Below, piece after piece: positions 51,590 to 62,306 of a stretch of 64,000 bases of DNA (within the stretch, counting starts at the first letter, position 1; each line of letters starts with the position of its first letter). The position numbers were made by a program, and so were the translations under genes. The stretch is from Amorphochlora amoebiformis. Its lineage: Eukaryota > Cercozoa > Chlorarachniophyceae. The notes under the pieces were generated by a model. The model saw only the letters and a program-made list of their open reading frames with translations. It had not been told where the DNA came from and ran no database searches. The stretch is taken from assembly GCA_054601695.1 (NCBI GenBank), contig BAAHQB010000171.1:347565-411564 (forward strand), in the 5' to 3' direction.

Positions 51590-52541
51590 TCAGAAGCAAA
51601 AGAAGGTTGGCAAGTCTGAGAAGCAAAACAAGGTTGGCAGGTCTCAGAAGCAACACAATCTTGACAAGTCTGAAAGCTTGCCCATTGTTTTCAACCCGAC
51701 GTTCCACAAAGGGGATGAGGAACACAAGCTCGACAAGCCTCATCATCTACCACAGCTTGACAATCCACGTCTCCAACACAACTTTCTCAACCCTAAATCT
51801 CGCAACCTACACAACCTTAACGAGTCTCGAAAGCAACACAAGCTTGACAAGCTTGGTAACAAACACAAGCTTGACAAACTTGATAACAAACACAAGCTTG
51901 AAGAGTCTCGAAAGCAACACAAGGTTAACAAGCTTGACAACGGACACAAGCACGGCAAGCATAAGGGTGACATGGACATGAACATGGACATGCTTGAGAA
52001 GCCTCAGAAAGTGCCGAACAAGCTTGACAAAACGCAAAAGTCAAGCAGGATTGACAAGCCTCATAAGCCACAAAAGCTTAACAGTCACAAGCTTGACAAA
52101 CCGCACAACAAGCCCAAGCTTGCCAAACGTCGTCACCCTCACAAATCAAAACAACCTACCAACAACAACAACCTACGAATCTGCACAAACAACGACGAAA
52201 ATAACAAACACAAGGTTTGAATACTACACACACACACACCAATATACACACACAAACACAAACACACAAACACACATATTCACACACACACACATAAACA
52301 CAAACTCAAAGCTTGTGTATATGTGGCCCATTAGCTAGTGCTAGCCCTCGTACAGTAGCCTTATAGTGATACCATCCTTTGAGTCCAATGACACATAAAC
52401 CTCATTTTAATGCTTGATATGCTTTACTAAGTTCCTTTGCCTTTCTAGAAAGAACACAACGCAAACCCAAAGCCAAAGCCAAAGCCAAAGCCAGAGGGAG
52501 CCAAGTCAAAATCCAAACCTTACCGCGTATGTCTCTGGAAG
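49542..52541 (+). CDS. Low-complexity repeat protein, at least five exons
   Basis: Phase-0 exons: 49542-49622 ([23 protein letters not shown]...), 49942-50049 (donor CAG|GTAAGT), 50089-50691 or continuous from 49942, 51594-52214 and 52449-52541 (ending [15 protein letters not shown]). Exon 3 encodes about ten copies of a ten-residue unit, [10 protein letters not shown] (30-bp DNA repeat). Exon 4 is Lys/His-rich with [14 protein letters not shown] ten-residue units. Exon 5 has a PKPKPKPK run. The protein exceeds 500 residues and looks intrinsically disordered, with an acidic block followed by a basic block. No enzyme or binding domain is visible. The stop codon was not found; further exons may lie beyond 52541. 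Every junction has a plausible GT/AG and constant phase, which is strong support for coding. Confidence 0.6.
50715..51590. repeat. AT-rich intron with (AT)n arrays
   Basis: The intron of the repeat-protein gene consists almost entirely of (AT)n with short (GT)n and (CA)n tracts (50800-50822, 51342-51366, 51525-51542). Confidence 0.9.
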
Positions 52542-53549
<1,008 letters not shown>

Positions 53550-54113
53550 TCAATTTTGGTCCAATGTCAGGTAACGTGTTACTAGAGTGGGAGTGGTTGC
53601 CTCGTACACTGCATCATCTGCATTTGCATTTGCATTTGCATCTGCATCTGCATCTGCATCTTGTTCTGCATCTTGTTCTGCAGCTTTCAAATACGCTGCA
53701 TCTGCATTTGCATCTGCATCTGCATCTGCGTCTGCATCTGCATCTTGTTCTGCAGCTTTGAAAAGATAAGCTTCTAACTTTAACGTTAATAATAATGCAT
53801 ATGTATGTTTGACGGAATGTGCATGCGCATGTGTATGCTTGTGGGTGCATGTCCCGGGTAGGCTAGCGGCCGTAAGCCCGCCCGGGTTTCTAAGAGGGTC
53901 GGGGATGTTGCCATGTTTAATATATTCATACATGTATGTATATAATATATATATATATATATATATAATGTATATTTGTATATATATATATATATATAGT
54001 TGAGTTCTGCGTGTTATGGCTTGTGCGTGTGTTCCTGTCTGTAAATCTCTTATGTATGAATATATGCATGTTGCATTCATACATGTATACGCATACACAC
54101 ACATACACATATA

Positions 54114-54148
<35 letters not shown>

Positions 54149-54392
54149 GAATGTATTTTCCTAGGCATATTGTAGGTTTGTATGTTCGTGTTGGATCGAT
54201 TGTACGGATGTCTGAAAAGATAAGCTTCTAACTTTAACGTTAATAATAATGCATATCTATGTTTGACGGAATGTGCATGCGCATGTGTATGCTTGTGGGT
54301 GCATGTCCCGGGTAGGCTAGCGGCCGTAAGCCCGCCCGGGTTTCTAAGAGGGTCGGGGATGTTGCCATGTTTAATATATTCATACATGTATG

Positions 54393-54441
<49 letters not shown>

Positions 54442-54578
54442 ATGTATATTTGTATATATATATATATATATAGTTGAGTTCTGCGTGTTATGGCTTGTGC
54501 GTGTCTTCCTGTCTGTAAATCTCTTATGTATGAATATATGCATGTTGCATTCATACATGTATACGCATACACACACAT

Positions 54579-54621
<43 letters not shown>

Positions 54622-54898
54622 TGTATTTTCCTAGGCATATTGTAGGTTTGTATGTTCGTGTTGGATCGATTGTACGGATGTCTGAAAAGATAAGCTTCTA
54701 ACTTTAACGTTAATAATAATGCATATCTATGTTTGACGGAATGTGCATGCGCATGTGTATGCTTGTGGGTGCATGTCCCGGGTAGGCTAGCGGCCGTAAG
54801 CCCGCCCGGGTTTCTAAGAGGGTCGGGGATGTTGCCATGTCTAATATATTCATACATGTATGTATATAATATATATAGGTGTATATATAATGTATATT

Positions 54899-54931
<33 letters not shown>

Positions 54932-55034
54932 GAGTTCTGCGTGTTATGGCTTGTGCGTGTGTTCCTGTCTGTAAATCTCTTATGTATGAATATATGCATG
55001 TTGCATTCATACATGTATACGCATACACACACAT

Positions 55035-55081
<47 letters not shown>

Positions 55082-55324
55082 TATATATTTCCCTAGGCAT
55101 ATTGTAGGTTTGTGTGTTCGTGTTGGATCGATTGTACGGGTGTTTGAAAACATAAGCTCCTAACTTTAACGTTATAATAATGCATATCTATGTTTGACGG
55201 AATGTGCATGCGCATGTGTATGCTTGTGGGTGCATGTCCCGGGTAGGCTAGCGGCCGTAAGCTCACCTGGGTTTCTAAGAGGGTCGGGGATGTTACCATG
55301 TTCATCAAATTATATGCACACATG

Positions 55325-55372
<48 letters not shown>

Positions 55373-55961
55373 TTAATGTCAATATATATATATAGTTCGG
55401 TTGTTCGTGTTATGGGTTGTGCGAAGGGTGCGTATATTGAAATGAGCAATGGTAGAGGCGTTCGAAACGATAAGTTCCTAACGTTAAAATTTGAATCATT
55501 ATGCATGTGTTTGTTTGACTGCATGTGCATGTTGATGTGCATGGTGTGGGTGCATGTCCCGGGTGGGCTAGCGGCCGTAAGTCTGCCTGGGGTTAATGGG
55601 GACTGGGTTTGTATGTTTGTGTGCATATATGTGTGTATGTATGTATGTATATATATGTGTTATGTTTTTGAATGGATGTATGTGTGTTTACCTTGTTGGT
55701 GTGTGTGTATGTATGTGTGATTGAGTGTGTTGGTGTTGTTGGTGTGTGTGTATGTATGTGTGATTGAGTATGTTGGTGTTGGTATAATCAAGATAGCTTG
55801 TTTCTTGGTGTGTATGTATGTGTGATTGAGTATGTTGGTGTTGGTATAATGAAGATAGGTTGTTGGTGTGTGTGTATGTATGTGTGATTGAGTGTGTTGG
55901 TGTTGGTATAATCAAGATACCTTCAACGGGAGATCGCCATTCGTCGTTGTAAGTTCGGTAC

Positions 55962-55963
<2 letters not shown>
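53550..55963 (-). CDS. Asp/Ala-repeat protein, two exons
   Basis: Exon 1 55963-55921 (ATG, MYRTYNDEWRSPVE, donor GAAG|GTATCT) joins in phase to exon 2 beginning near 53756 after tcttttcaaag. Exon 2 encodes AAEQDADADADADADANADA, AYLKAAEQDAEQ, a second DADA/NANA run and TTPTLVTRYLTLDQN before TGA at 53552-53550. The repeat derives from a GCATCT hexamer. The 2.16-kb intron contains the tandem array described next. A donor at 53578 (CTA|GTAACA) could shorten the last exon. No family is recognised; the acidic run suggests a disordered protein. The first exon is short, so the join is only moderately supported. Confidence 0.4.
53759..55560. repeat. About 460-bp tandem array, four to five copies
   Basis: Copies start at about 53759, 54213, 54683 and 55146, with a decayed partial copy near 55466. 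Each contains GAAAAGATAAGCTTCTAACT, GCATGTCCCGGGTAGGCTAG, CGGCCGTAAGCCCGCCCGGG, a central (AT)n, GTTGAGTTCTGCGTGTTATG and a (CA)n. Copies 2-4 are nearly identical. Confidence 0.95.
55690..55920. repeat. About 60-bp GT-rich tandem repeat
   Basis: Units contain GTTGGTGTGTGTGTATGTAT, GTGTGATTGAGT(A/G)TGTTGG and, in three copies, GTATAATCAAGATA. On the minus strand the last element is the splice-donor region of the exon at 55921-55963. Confidence 0.9.
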
Positions 55964-55993
<30 letters not shown>

Positions 55994-56164
55994 GAATATA
56001 TACACGAATATATATATATATATTATATATACATATAATATATATATATATATTATTTTCATATAATACATATAAATATTTATGTTTGTGTGTGTAAAGT
56101 AGATTTACGATTTGAATGTGTTTGACTTACGTCGTTTCTTACCCTCTCCTGTGCTATTTATGAA

Positions 56165-56515
56165 TCTCTCTCTCTCTTTTCTTTCTCCCTATCTCTCACT
56201 CTCTTTTCTTTTTCCCTCTCTCTCTCTTTCTCTTTCTGTCTTTCTTTCTCTCTAGCTGTGTCTTCCTGTGTATGTTCCAGGCATCGGCGAAGTGTAAGGT
56301 TTTTTTTCTTTTGCCCGCCCAGGCATTTTTTTAGCTAGGATTCATACCCCTCTCCCTTGTAGTTAACAATAATAGATGCACGGTTTTTTCCCCATAATGG
56401 TTTTTCCGTGATGCACGGTTTTCCCCATAATGGATTTTCCGTCATGCACGGTTTTTTCCCATAATGGTTTTTCCGTGATGCACGGTTTTTCCCCATAATG
56501 GATTTTCTGTGTTTG
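56165..56515 (+). repeat. CT-rich tract and 34-bp minisatellite
   Basis: 56165-56265 is a C/T-rich low-complexity tract. 56377-56510 holds four units of GATGCACGGTTTTTCCCCAT followed by AATGG(A/T)TTTTCCGT. Confidence 0.9.
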
Positions 56516-56925
56516 CCCCCACACGTGTGTCGGAGCACATATCCACTAATCCACATTCGCGTGCACGATTGTATTACGCAGCATATGCATACACCCACAA
56601 ACGCACGCACAAGCACTTGCGCTGGGAGACTCGCGAATCCGAAACCGTCGTCACTTGGCCTCCAAATATTGCATCTTCGATTCTACTAGTTCATACCTCC
56701 CTTGAGTACCCGCACCTGTTTCGACAGGGATTCGGTGAATGTTTGTTAATCCTTGAGTAACCGCACCTGTTTACAGGAGATCCGGTGAATTTCATCATTT
56801 TCATTCTCTCAGTAACTGCCCCCGTTTTACGGGGATCCAGTGAATTCATTTTATGGCTTCATCGTCGTCAAGATCACAGACTGTCGGACCACGATGTAAA
56901 GCTACCCACACACACACATGTACAT

Positions 56926-56994
<69 letters not shown>

Positions 56995-57269
56995 ATAATA
57001 CTATATATATGTAAGTATATATTATACGTGTGTATGTGTGTATGTACATATATTCGTTATATATTTACCTGCATGTTATGCATTTACACGTAGTCACATA
57101 CGTATATATCAATCGTATATAGTTTAACTGATAATATGATATACCTTTGACTAAAGTTGTTCCGAGGTTAACATTGACTTTGTGCTTTTTTTCCTTTAGG
57201 ATTTCGGATATTCTTCGACAACCTCACGCATGCTTTTTTTTTGCAAGTCCTGGGCGGGCTTTTTTTTTC

Positions 57270-57316
<47 letters not shown>

Positions 57317-57420
57317 TTGTTTTGCATAATGCCATGTTAGCCCATACATGGACAATTATGCGTTGACATGCATGCACATATGTAGTTAGGATACTCCGGC
57401 ACACACACAAAAAAAAAAAA
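56516..57420. other. No gene recognised
   Basis: 56516-56880 is GC-balanced DNA containing a three-fold degenerate CCTTGAGTA.CCGCACCTGTTT / GGTGAAT repeat (56700-56845). (AT)n lies at 56933-56982 and 57274-57313. T-runs occur at 57185-57270. No supported exon. Confidence 0.45.
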
Positions 57421-57517
57421 AGCTGAGACCACAATTGGTGTGGATGATGGGGATGTAGAAAATTAATCAATGTATTAATCACCCTCGTCATGCTGGGTTC
57501 GATTCCCGGCTTGGCTA
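57421..57517 (+). tRNA. tRNA-like sequence, anticodon not assignable
   Basis: AGCTGAG (57421-57427) can pair with CTTGGCT (57510-57516), a 7-bp acceptor stem with two G-U pairs. CCAC/GTGG enclose AATTGGT as a D arm. CTGGG-TTCGATT-CCCGG is a perfect T arm with a B-box. The 49 nt between the D and T arms can form TGATG/CGTCA plus an internal ATTAAT hairpin, as if an intron were present, but no U33 precedes a triplet in the expected place. It may be an intron-bearing tRNA that I cannot resolve, a pseudo-tRNA, or a tRNA-derived repeat. Confidence 0.4.
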
Positions 57518-57811
57518 TTTTGGCTATTAGCAGTCATTTATATTGCCTCACAGCACAAAATATATACATGTCTAGCATGTACATGTAGTAGTATATATCT
57601 AGTAGTAAGTGCAATACACTAGGTAACAGCAATTACTAGAGACAATTACTAGATAGAGTACTGTAGACCGGCCATCGAAATAATAATCATTCATAAGTAC
57701 TATCATAATGGATCTACTAGGTTCTATACTAATACTAGTAATATTCACAGTATAGAAAGATTGTACAAATGAAAAAGCCAAATCTAGAAATGGACGGATT
57801 CAGTCACGTGT

Positions 57812-57960
57812 CAAGCTGAAATTCTGGAATGTGCATTTAGACAGAAGGAAATAGAGAGAGAGAACAGAGATATCGAAATTGAGCGTCAAGCTGAATTCTG
57901 GAATGTGCATGTAGACAGAAAGAAATAGAGAGAGACAACAGAGATATCGAAATTGAGCTG
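57812..57960. repeat. 75-bp direct duplication
   Basis: TCAAGCTGAAATTCTGGAAT followed by GTGCATTTAGACAGAAGGAAATAG and ACAGAGATATCGAAATTGAG occurs twice in tandem with few differences. The rest of 57518-58510 is AT-rich and contains no recognised gene. Confidence 0.9.
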
Positions 57961-58359
57961 GAAACGAGAGAAAAGAATGAAGGGAACTAAAGGAAAAGTA
58001 ACTCAGAAATATAAATATGCTTAAACGTACCGTCTAGACTCTGCTGCTTAGAGATACAGAGTGTATAATAATCATTGTATATATAATCATCGCTAGATTG
58101 TGACAGTGGTCTAGATTCTTAGTTCACATGTATTTACAGCTATATATCTAGCATATACTAGATATGAACTCATACACAGTCCAGACAGTGAGTATCAAAT
58201 TTGAGAGACACCCATCGAAAAATTATAAATATAATTTTACCTCGTGAGAACATGGAAGTTGAGAAAGTTCGAATTCTGAATGTTGTAAATGTTACGTAGA
58301 AACAATAAAAAGGATAGAGTAAATATGAGTTGCATATAGTACATATCTAGATGTATCTG

Positions 58360-58390
<31 letters not shown>

Positions 58391-58518
58391 ATACTATATC
58401 TGGTATATAGTCTAGATAGTAGTTACATATGATACATACATGTAGTGAATATGATCGTCACTCTACTGTGTCCGTACGCCTAATTACCATGTGCTACATA
58501 TGCTCTAAAGAAATCTAG

Positions 58519-58641
<123 letters not shown>

Positions 58642-58910
58642 TAGTAAGCGTAGCATAGTAATCAGCGATAGCTTATTGTGATGATACAATCTCTGATAAA
58701 TTGCCGACATAATATTAATAATTCGCAAGAAAATATGTGTGCCGCCTAGATCTGTGATGCCAAAACAATATAGTTTCGGGCGGGTAAATGGGCGGGACAA
58801 TAAGCTATCGCTGATTACTATGCTACGCTTACTATTATCGGCACTCCACTGCCTGCTTCGCAGTACGTGTCGTTTCGATAATTAACGCTCCGCGTCGTAT
58901 CAGCTGTACC

Positions 58911-59251
58911 TTATTGTGATGATGTCGTCGTTAGCTTTTGTGCAGTATAGAGCTGGTGTGCCCGAGCAATGGCCCAGTCATGACATAGTGCGTCCGTCAG
59001 CCGAGCATGGTGGACAGGCGGGTATGTGACCCGCAGATAGTGCTTGTTGAAGGCTTCGTCAGTAGTCCAATTGCCGATCATTTTCACCGTGTCCCGGGGA
59101 ACGCCGTACGCGATTTTGTAACTGGCGCTGCAGGCACGGGTGATGTGAGGCGTAAATTTACGGCCAGAAATATACTGGATGACACGGCGGCGGATGATAC
59201 CCCCCCCCCTATGGTAGACTCCTTGAGCTGTGGTGTTGTCGGCCCTCGGAG
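58911..59251 (-). pseudogene. Tyrosine recombinase C-terminal fragment
   Basis: The minus frame ending at 58911 contains the catalytic end of a tyrosine recombinase: FTPHITRACSASYKIAYGVP (H..R box), KMIGNWTTDEAFNKHYLRV (GNW in place of the usual GHW, then the candidate nucleophile Tyr in HYL). This pattern is found in DIRS, Ngaro and Crypton recombinases. The N-terminal catalytic Arg and the SAM-like core-binding domain are missing. Upstream the frame passes a run of 13 C (59202-59214 on plus) and then (AT)n, so it is truncated and possibly frameshifted. Confidence 0.7.
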
Positions 59252-59252
59252 A

Positions 59253-59315
<63 letters not shown>

Positions 59316-59590
59316 GTGTAGTGTAGTATATGTATATGTCAATATATATATTGTAAATACATATATAGATGTTTTGGGGTCTGCATTGTAGTATCCAGTA
59401 GATAAACCGTATACATTATTGTTTCTAGTTGACGTATCTAGAAGAGCCGACGAGCATAGGAGTAGTCTAGATTTGAATTTCATATTCTTATATATGTGTC
59501 CATATTCATAATATATTCAAATATTTATTTCTTCGGGTTCGTTTTCCCATACACAAATAGAAGTTCCAGCACATTCATATATATATATAT

Positions 59591-59629
<39 letters not shown>

Positions 59630-60110
59630 TACTTTCTGGTGCGCAGTAGTACATGTACGGACGTGCACGTACGTATACGTGTCACACTGTCATTGATAAT
59701 TATCGCTTCGCGTCCTACATTTACATGTTTGTATCAGCTTTACCTTGGCAGAGTGGGTCAACTATCGCTGAATATTCTCTAGATTCTGTCTAGCCTAACT
59801 AGCTAACTGCGGTGATTATAAATTGTGAATTTATTCCAATCATTCTCAATACCCGCGTGCGTACTCGTTGAACTAGTTCTAGTAGTTGAATAGAATGAAT
59901 ACGTATATATCATCAACAGTAATATTTATTATAAATCTAGTAAATATCCAAATACAAGGACAAGGTATACGTATTCAAACAAAATATTGTACGGTACTGT
60001 AGAGTATGACGTAGACCTTTACATAGACTAAATATTCAGCGGTAGTCCATCTAGTCAGTATGCCATACTTACATGAAAACATGCAATAAAGACTAGAAAG
60101 AGATTCGCCA
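59252..60110. other. AT-rich, decayed element sequence
   Basis: (AT)n at 59252-59307 and 59580-59627. 59698-59745 (TTATCGCTTCGCGTCCTACA...GTATCAGCTTTACCTT) is a diverged copy of the DIRS-like end sequence at 58853-58915. No gene was recognised. Confidence 0.5.
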
Positions 60111-60112
60111 AC

Positions 60113-60305
60113 GGCTACGTACGTACGTACGTATAAGTACGTACGTACGTATAAGTACGTACGTACGTATAAGTACGTACGTACGTATAAGTACGTACGT
60201 ACGTATAAGTACGTACGTACGTATAAGTACGTACGTACGTATCCGTACGTACGCACGTATAACTAGTATAAGTACGTACGTACAGTATACGTACGTACGT
60301 ACGTG
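60113..60305. repeat. 18-bp repeat of ACGTACGTACGTATAAGT
   Basis: About six near-perfect units at 60115-60240, then decayed ones to 60305. The ACGT core is self-complementary. Open frames on the minus strand (YVRTYL repeats) are artefacts. Confidence 0.95.
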
Positions 60306-61086
60306 TTGTGCGCACACCATTCCATCTAGTACATGTATTAAAATGAATATACGTACTAGTGTGTGCGTACAATATTGAACTTACTACGGTGGCAACTTTC
60401 GGTAGAAACATCGATGCGCAGCCACAACTTGTATACAAAGCAGGTAGATCATACATATTTTTTATGTCACGATATCAAACAATTACATACAAATATACCA
60501 TATACACACACACATATATATATTTATATTCATTCCACTCCTGCTCCGGCTCCGGCTTCGGCTTCGCCTCCGCCTACGCCGTCGTGTCGTCGTGTCATTT
60601 ACTAGATTTATATAAAATCGCTTCGTGTCGTTGTCGTTCAGTCCACTTAATGATAGATACGACCTCTGTTATTTCGCCGACATAATATAAATAATTATTC
60701 GGTTCCGGTAGTGTTGCGCCAGATCTCGAATTCGCCGACGCACTGCTAGACTGGTTCACGGGCGTCAACGCCGCGAGTATCTCAATCCCCCCCCCCCCCC
60801 TTCTTATAACCGCTCGCGGGCCTCCCCCGTCATTTCGTTCCCCCTGCGGTACACTACATTCCGAGCTCGTCTGCTCCCTATTCCCAGGACTAAGTCCAAT
60901 CGACCTATATCCATCCCGGTCGAAGCCCAGAGATACACGCGGGCCATATTCGACAGCCACCGGCACCGACCACAGGACTGTTCGAGCCCTTGCAACGCCG
61001 CCGGCACCGACCACAGGCGTATACGAATATCCAACTTTATTGCCCACGTTTCTATCCCGAATATACCTGCTTCAGCATATACCGCA

Positions 61087-61137
<51 letters not shown>
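60306..61137. other. Unique DNA with decayed element pieces
   Basis: 60605-60730 (CGCCGACATAATATAAATAATTATTCGG...CGCCAGATCTC) resembles 58700-58752 at lower identity. 60786-60800 is a C-run. An open minus frame at 60595-61047 has no recognisable domain and an unusual Gly/Arg composition, so it was not called. (AT)n at 61086-61136. Confidence 0.45.
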
Positions 61138-61139
<2 letters not shown>

Positions 61140-61156
61140 TAAGAGTAGCATAGTAA

Positions 61157-61465
61157 TCAGCGATAGCTTATTGCGTAAGTTAGGTTCGCCGTTGTCCAGG
61201 TGTCCTCGAATTGTTCTTTGAATGCCTTCTGTCGGAGCCGGGAGGCGAGGACTTCGTACGCTCCGGTGGTCGGTGCCTTTGGTAGCGTAGAATACAAGAG
61301 GAGTTTTTCTTTTAGAAGTTTGAATTGCTCATGTTCGAGCGTACGAAAATCCTCTGCGGTCGGGATACGGAATGAACGGAGTTCTTTATTTCCAAGTTTT
61401 TCGTCTACTTCGGTCTGGACAACGGTCAGGAGCTCGTCGAGTGGGTGCAGAAGCTTCTCGTCCAT
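61157..61465 (-). CDS. Hypothetical open frame within the DIRS-like element
   Basis: An ATG at 61465 opens 102 codons: MDEKLLHPLDELLTVVQTEV, then a Lys/Glu/Leu-rich helical stretch (LEHEQFKLLKEKLLLYSTLP) and YEVLASRLRQKAFKEQFEDT. The amphipathic, charged composition looks like real protein. It lies between the 61138 end repeat and the internal complementary block, so it is probably element-encoded (for example a gag-like or leader part). No domain is recognised. Confidence 0.45.
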   Translation of the reverse strand: MDEKLLHPLDELLTVVQTEVDEKLGNKELRSFRIPTAEDFRTLEHEQFKLLKEKLLLYSTLPKAPTTGAYEVLASRLRQKAFKEQFEDTWTTANLTYAISYR

Positions 61466-61651
61466 GCGACCGCGAACAAGTTGCCGGCGTCAGAGACCTA
61501 GGCAGCACACATATTTTCTTGCGAATTATTAATATTATGTCGGCAATTTATCAGAGATTGTATCATCACAATAAGGTAAAGCTGATACGACGCGGAGCGT
61601 TAATTATCGAAACGACACGCACTGCGAAGCAGGCAGTGGAGTGCCGATAAA

Positions 61652-62131
<480 letters not shown>

Positions 62132-62156
62132 CTTCATCATCATATATGTATATATC

Positions 62157-62306
62157 TTGAAGGCTGAGACAACTAACCAGGCATATATAAAAATCCCTAA
62201 AGGGCTGAGGGATAAATATGACTCGAAGAAATATGTTTGCGAATTGGTCATATGCATCTACGGTCTTTTAGAGGCGCCGAAGCTCTGGAATGACAAAGTC
62301 AATAAG
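62157..62306 (+). mobile_element. Ty1/copia reverse transcriptase fragment
   Basis: Fifty codons read like the copia reverse-transcriptase segment: [36 protein letters not shown] (canonical V..L..S.YGL.QAP..W). The open frame ends exactly where telomere repeat begins. The YxDD catalytic region, which would follow, is absent, so the copy is truncated by the telomere. Confidence 0.75.

Larger units (their letters stand above)
58643..61650 (-). mobile_element. DIRS-like tyrosine-recombinase retroelement relic
   Basis: A 35-bp sequence (58643-58677, AGTAAGCGTAGCATAGTAAT...) has a perfect inverted copy at 58799-58833 and a one-mismatch direct copy at 61138-61172. The block 61501-61650 is the reverse complement of 58674-58746 fused to that of 58836-58919, overlapping at the shared TTATTGTG. 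A segment complementary to two end sequences joined together is the internal complementary region expected of DIRS elements. A tyrosine recombinase C-terminus (58911-59251) and another open frame (61157-61465) lie within. No reverse transcriptase, RNase H or methyltransferase domain was found, and 59490-60590 is unrelated or decayed, so the element is incomplete and rearranged. Confidence 0.65.

Noticed and set aside
60595-61047. 150-residue minus frame with Gly/Arg-rich sequence
   Set aside because: No domain, a C-homopolymer inside, and overlap with decayed end sequence of the DIRS-like element. Not distinguishable from chance.
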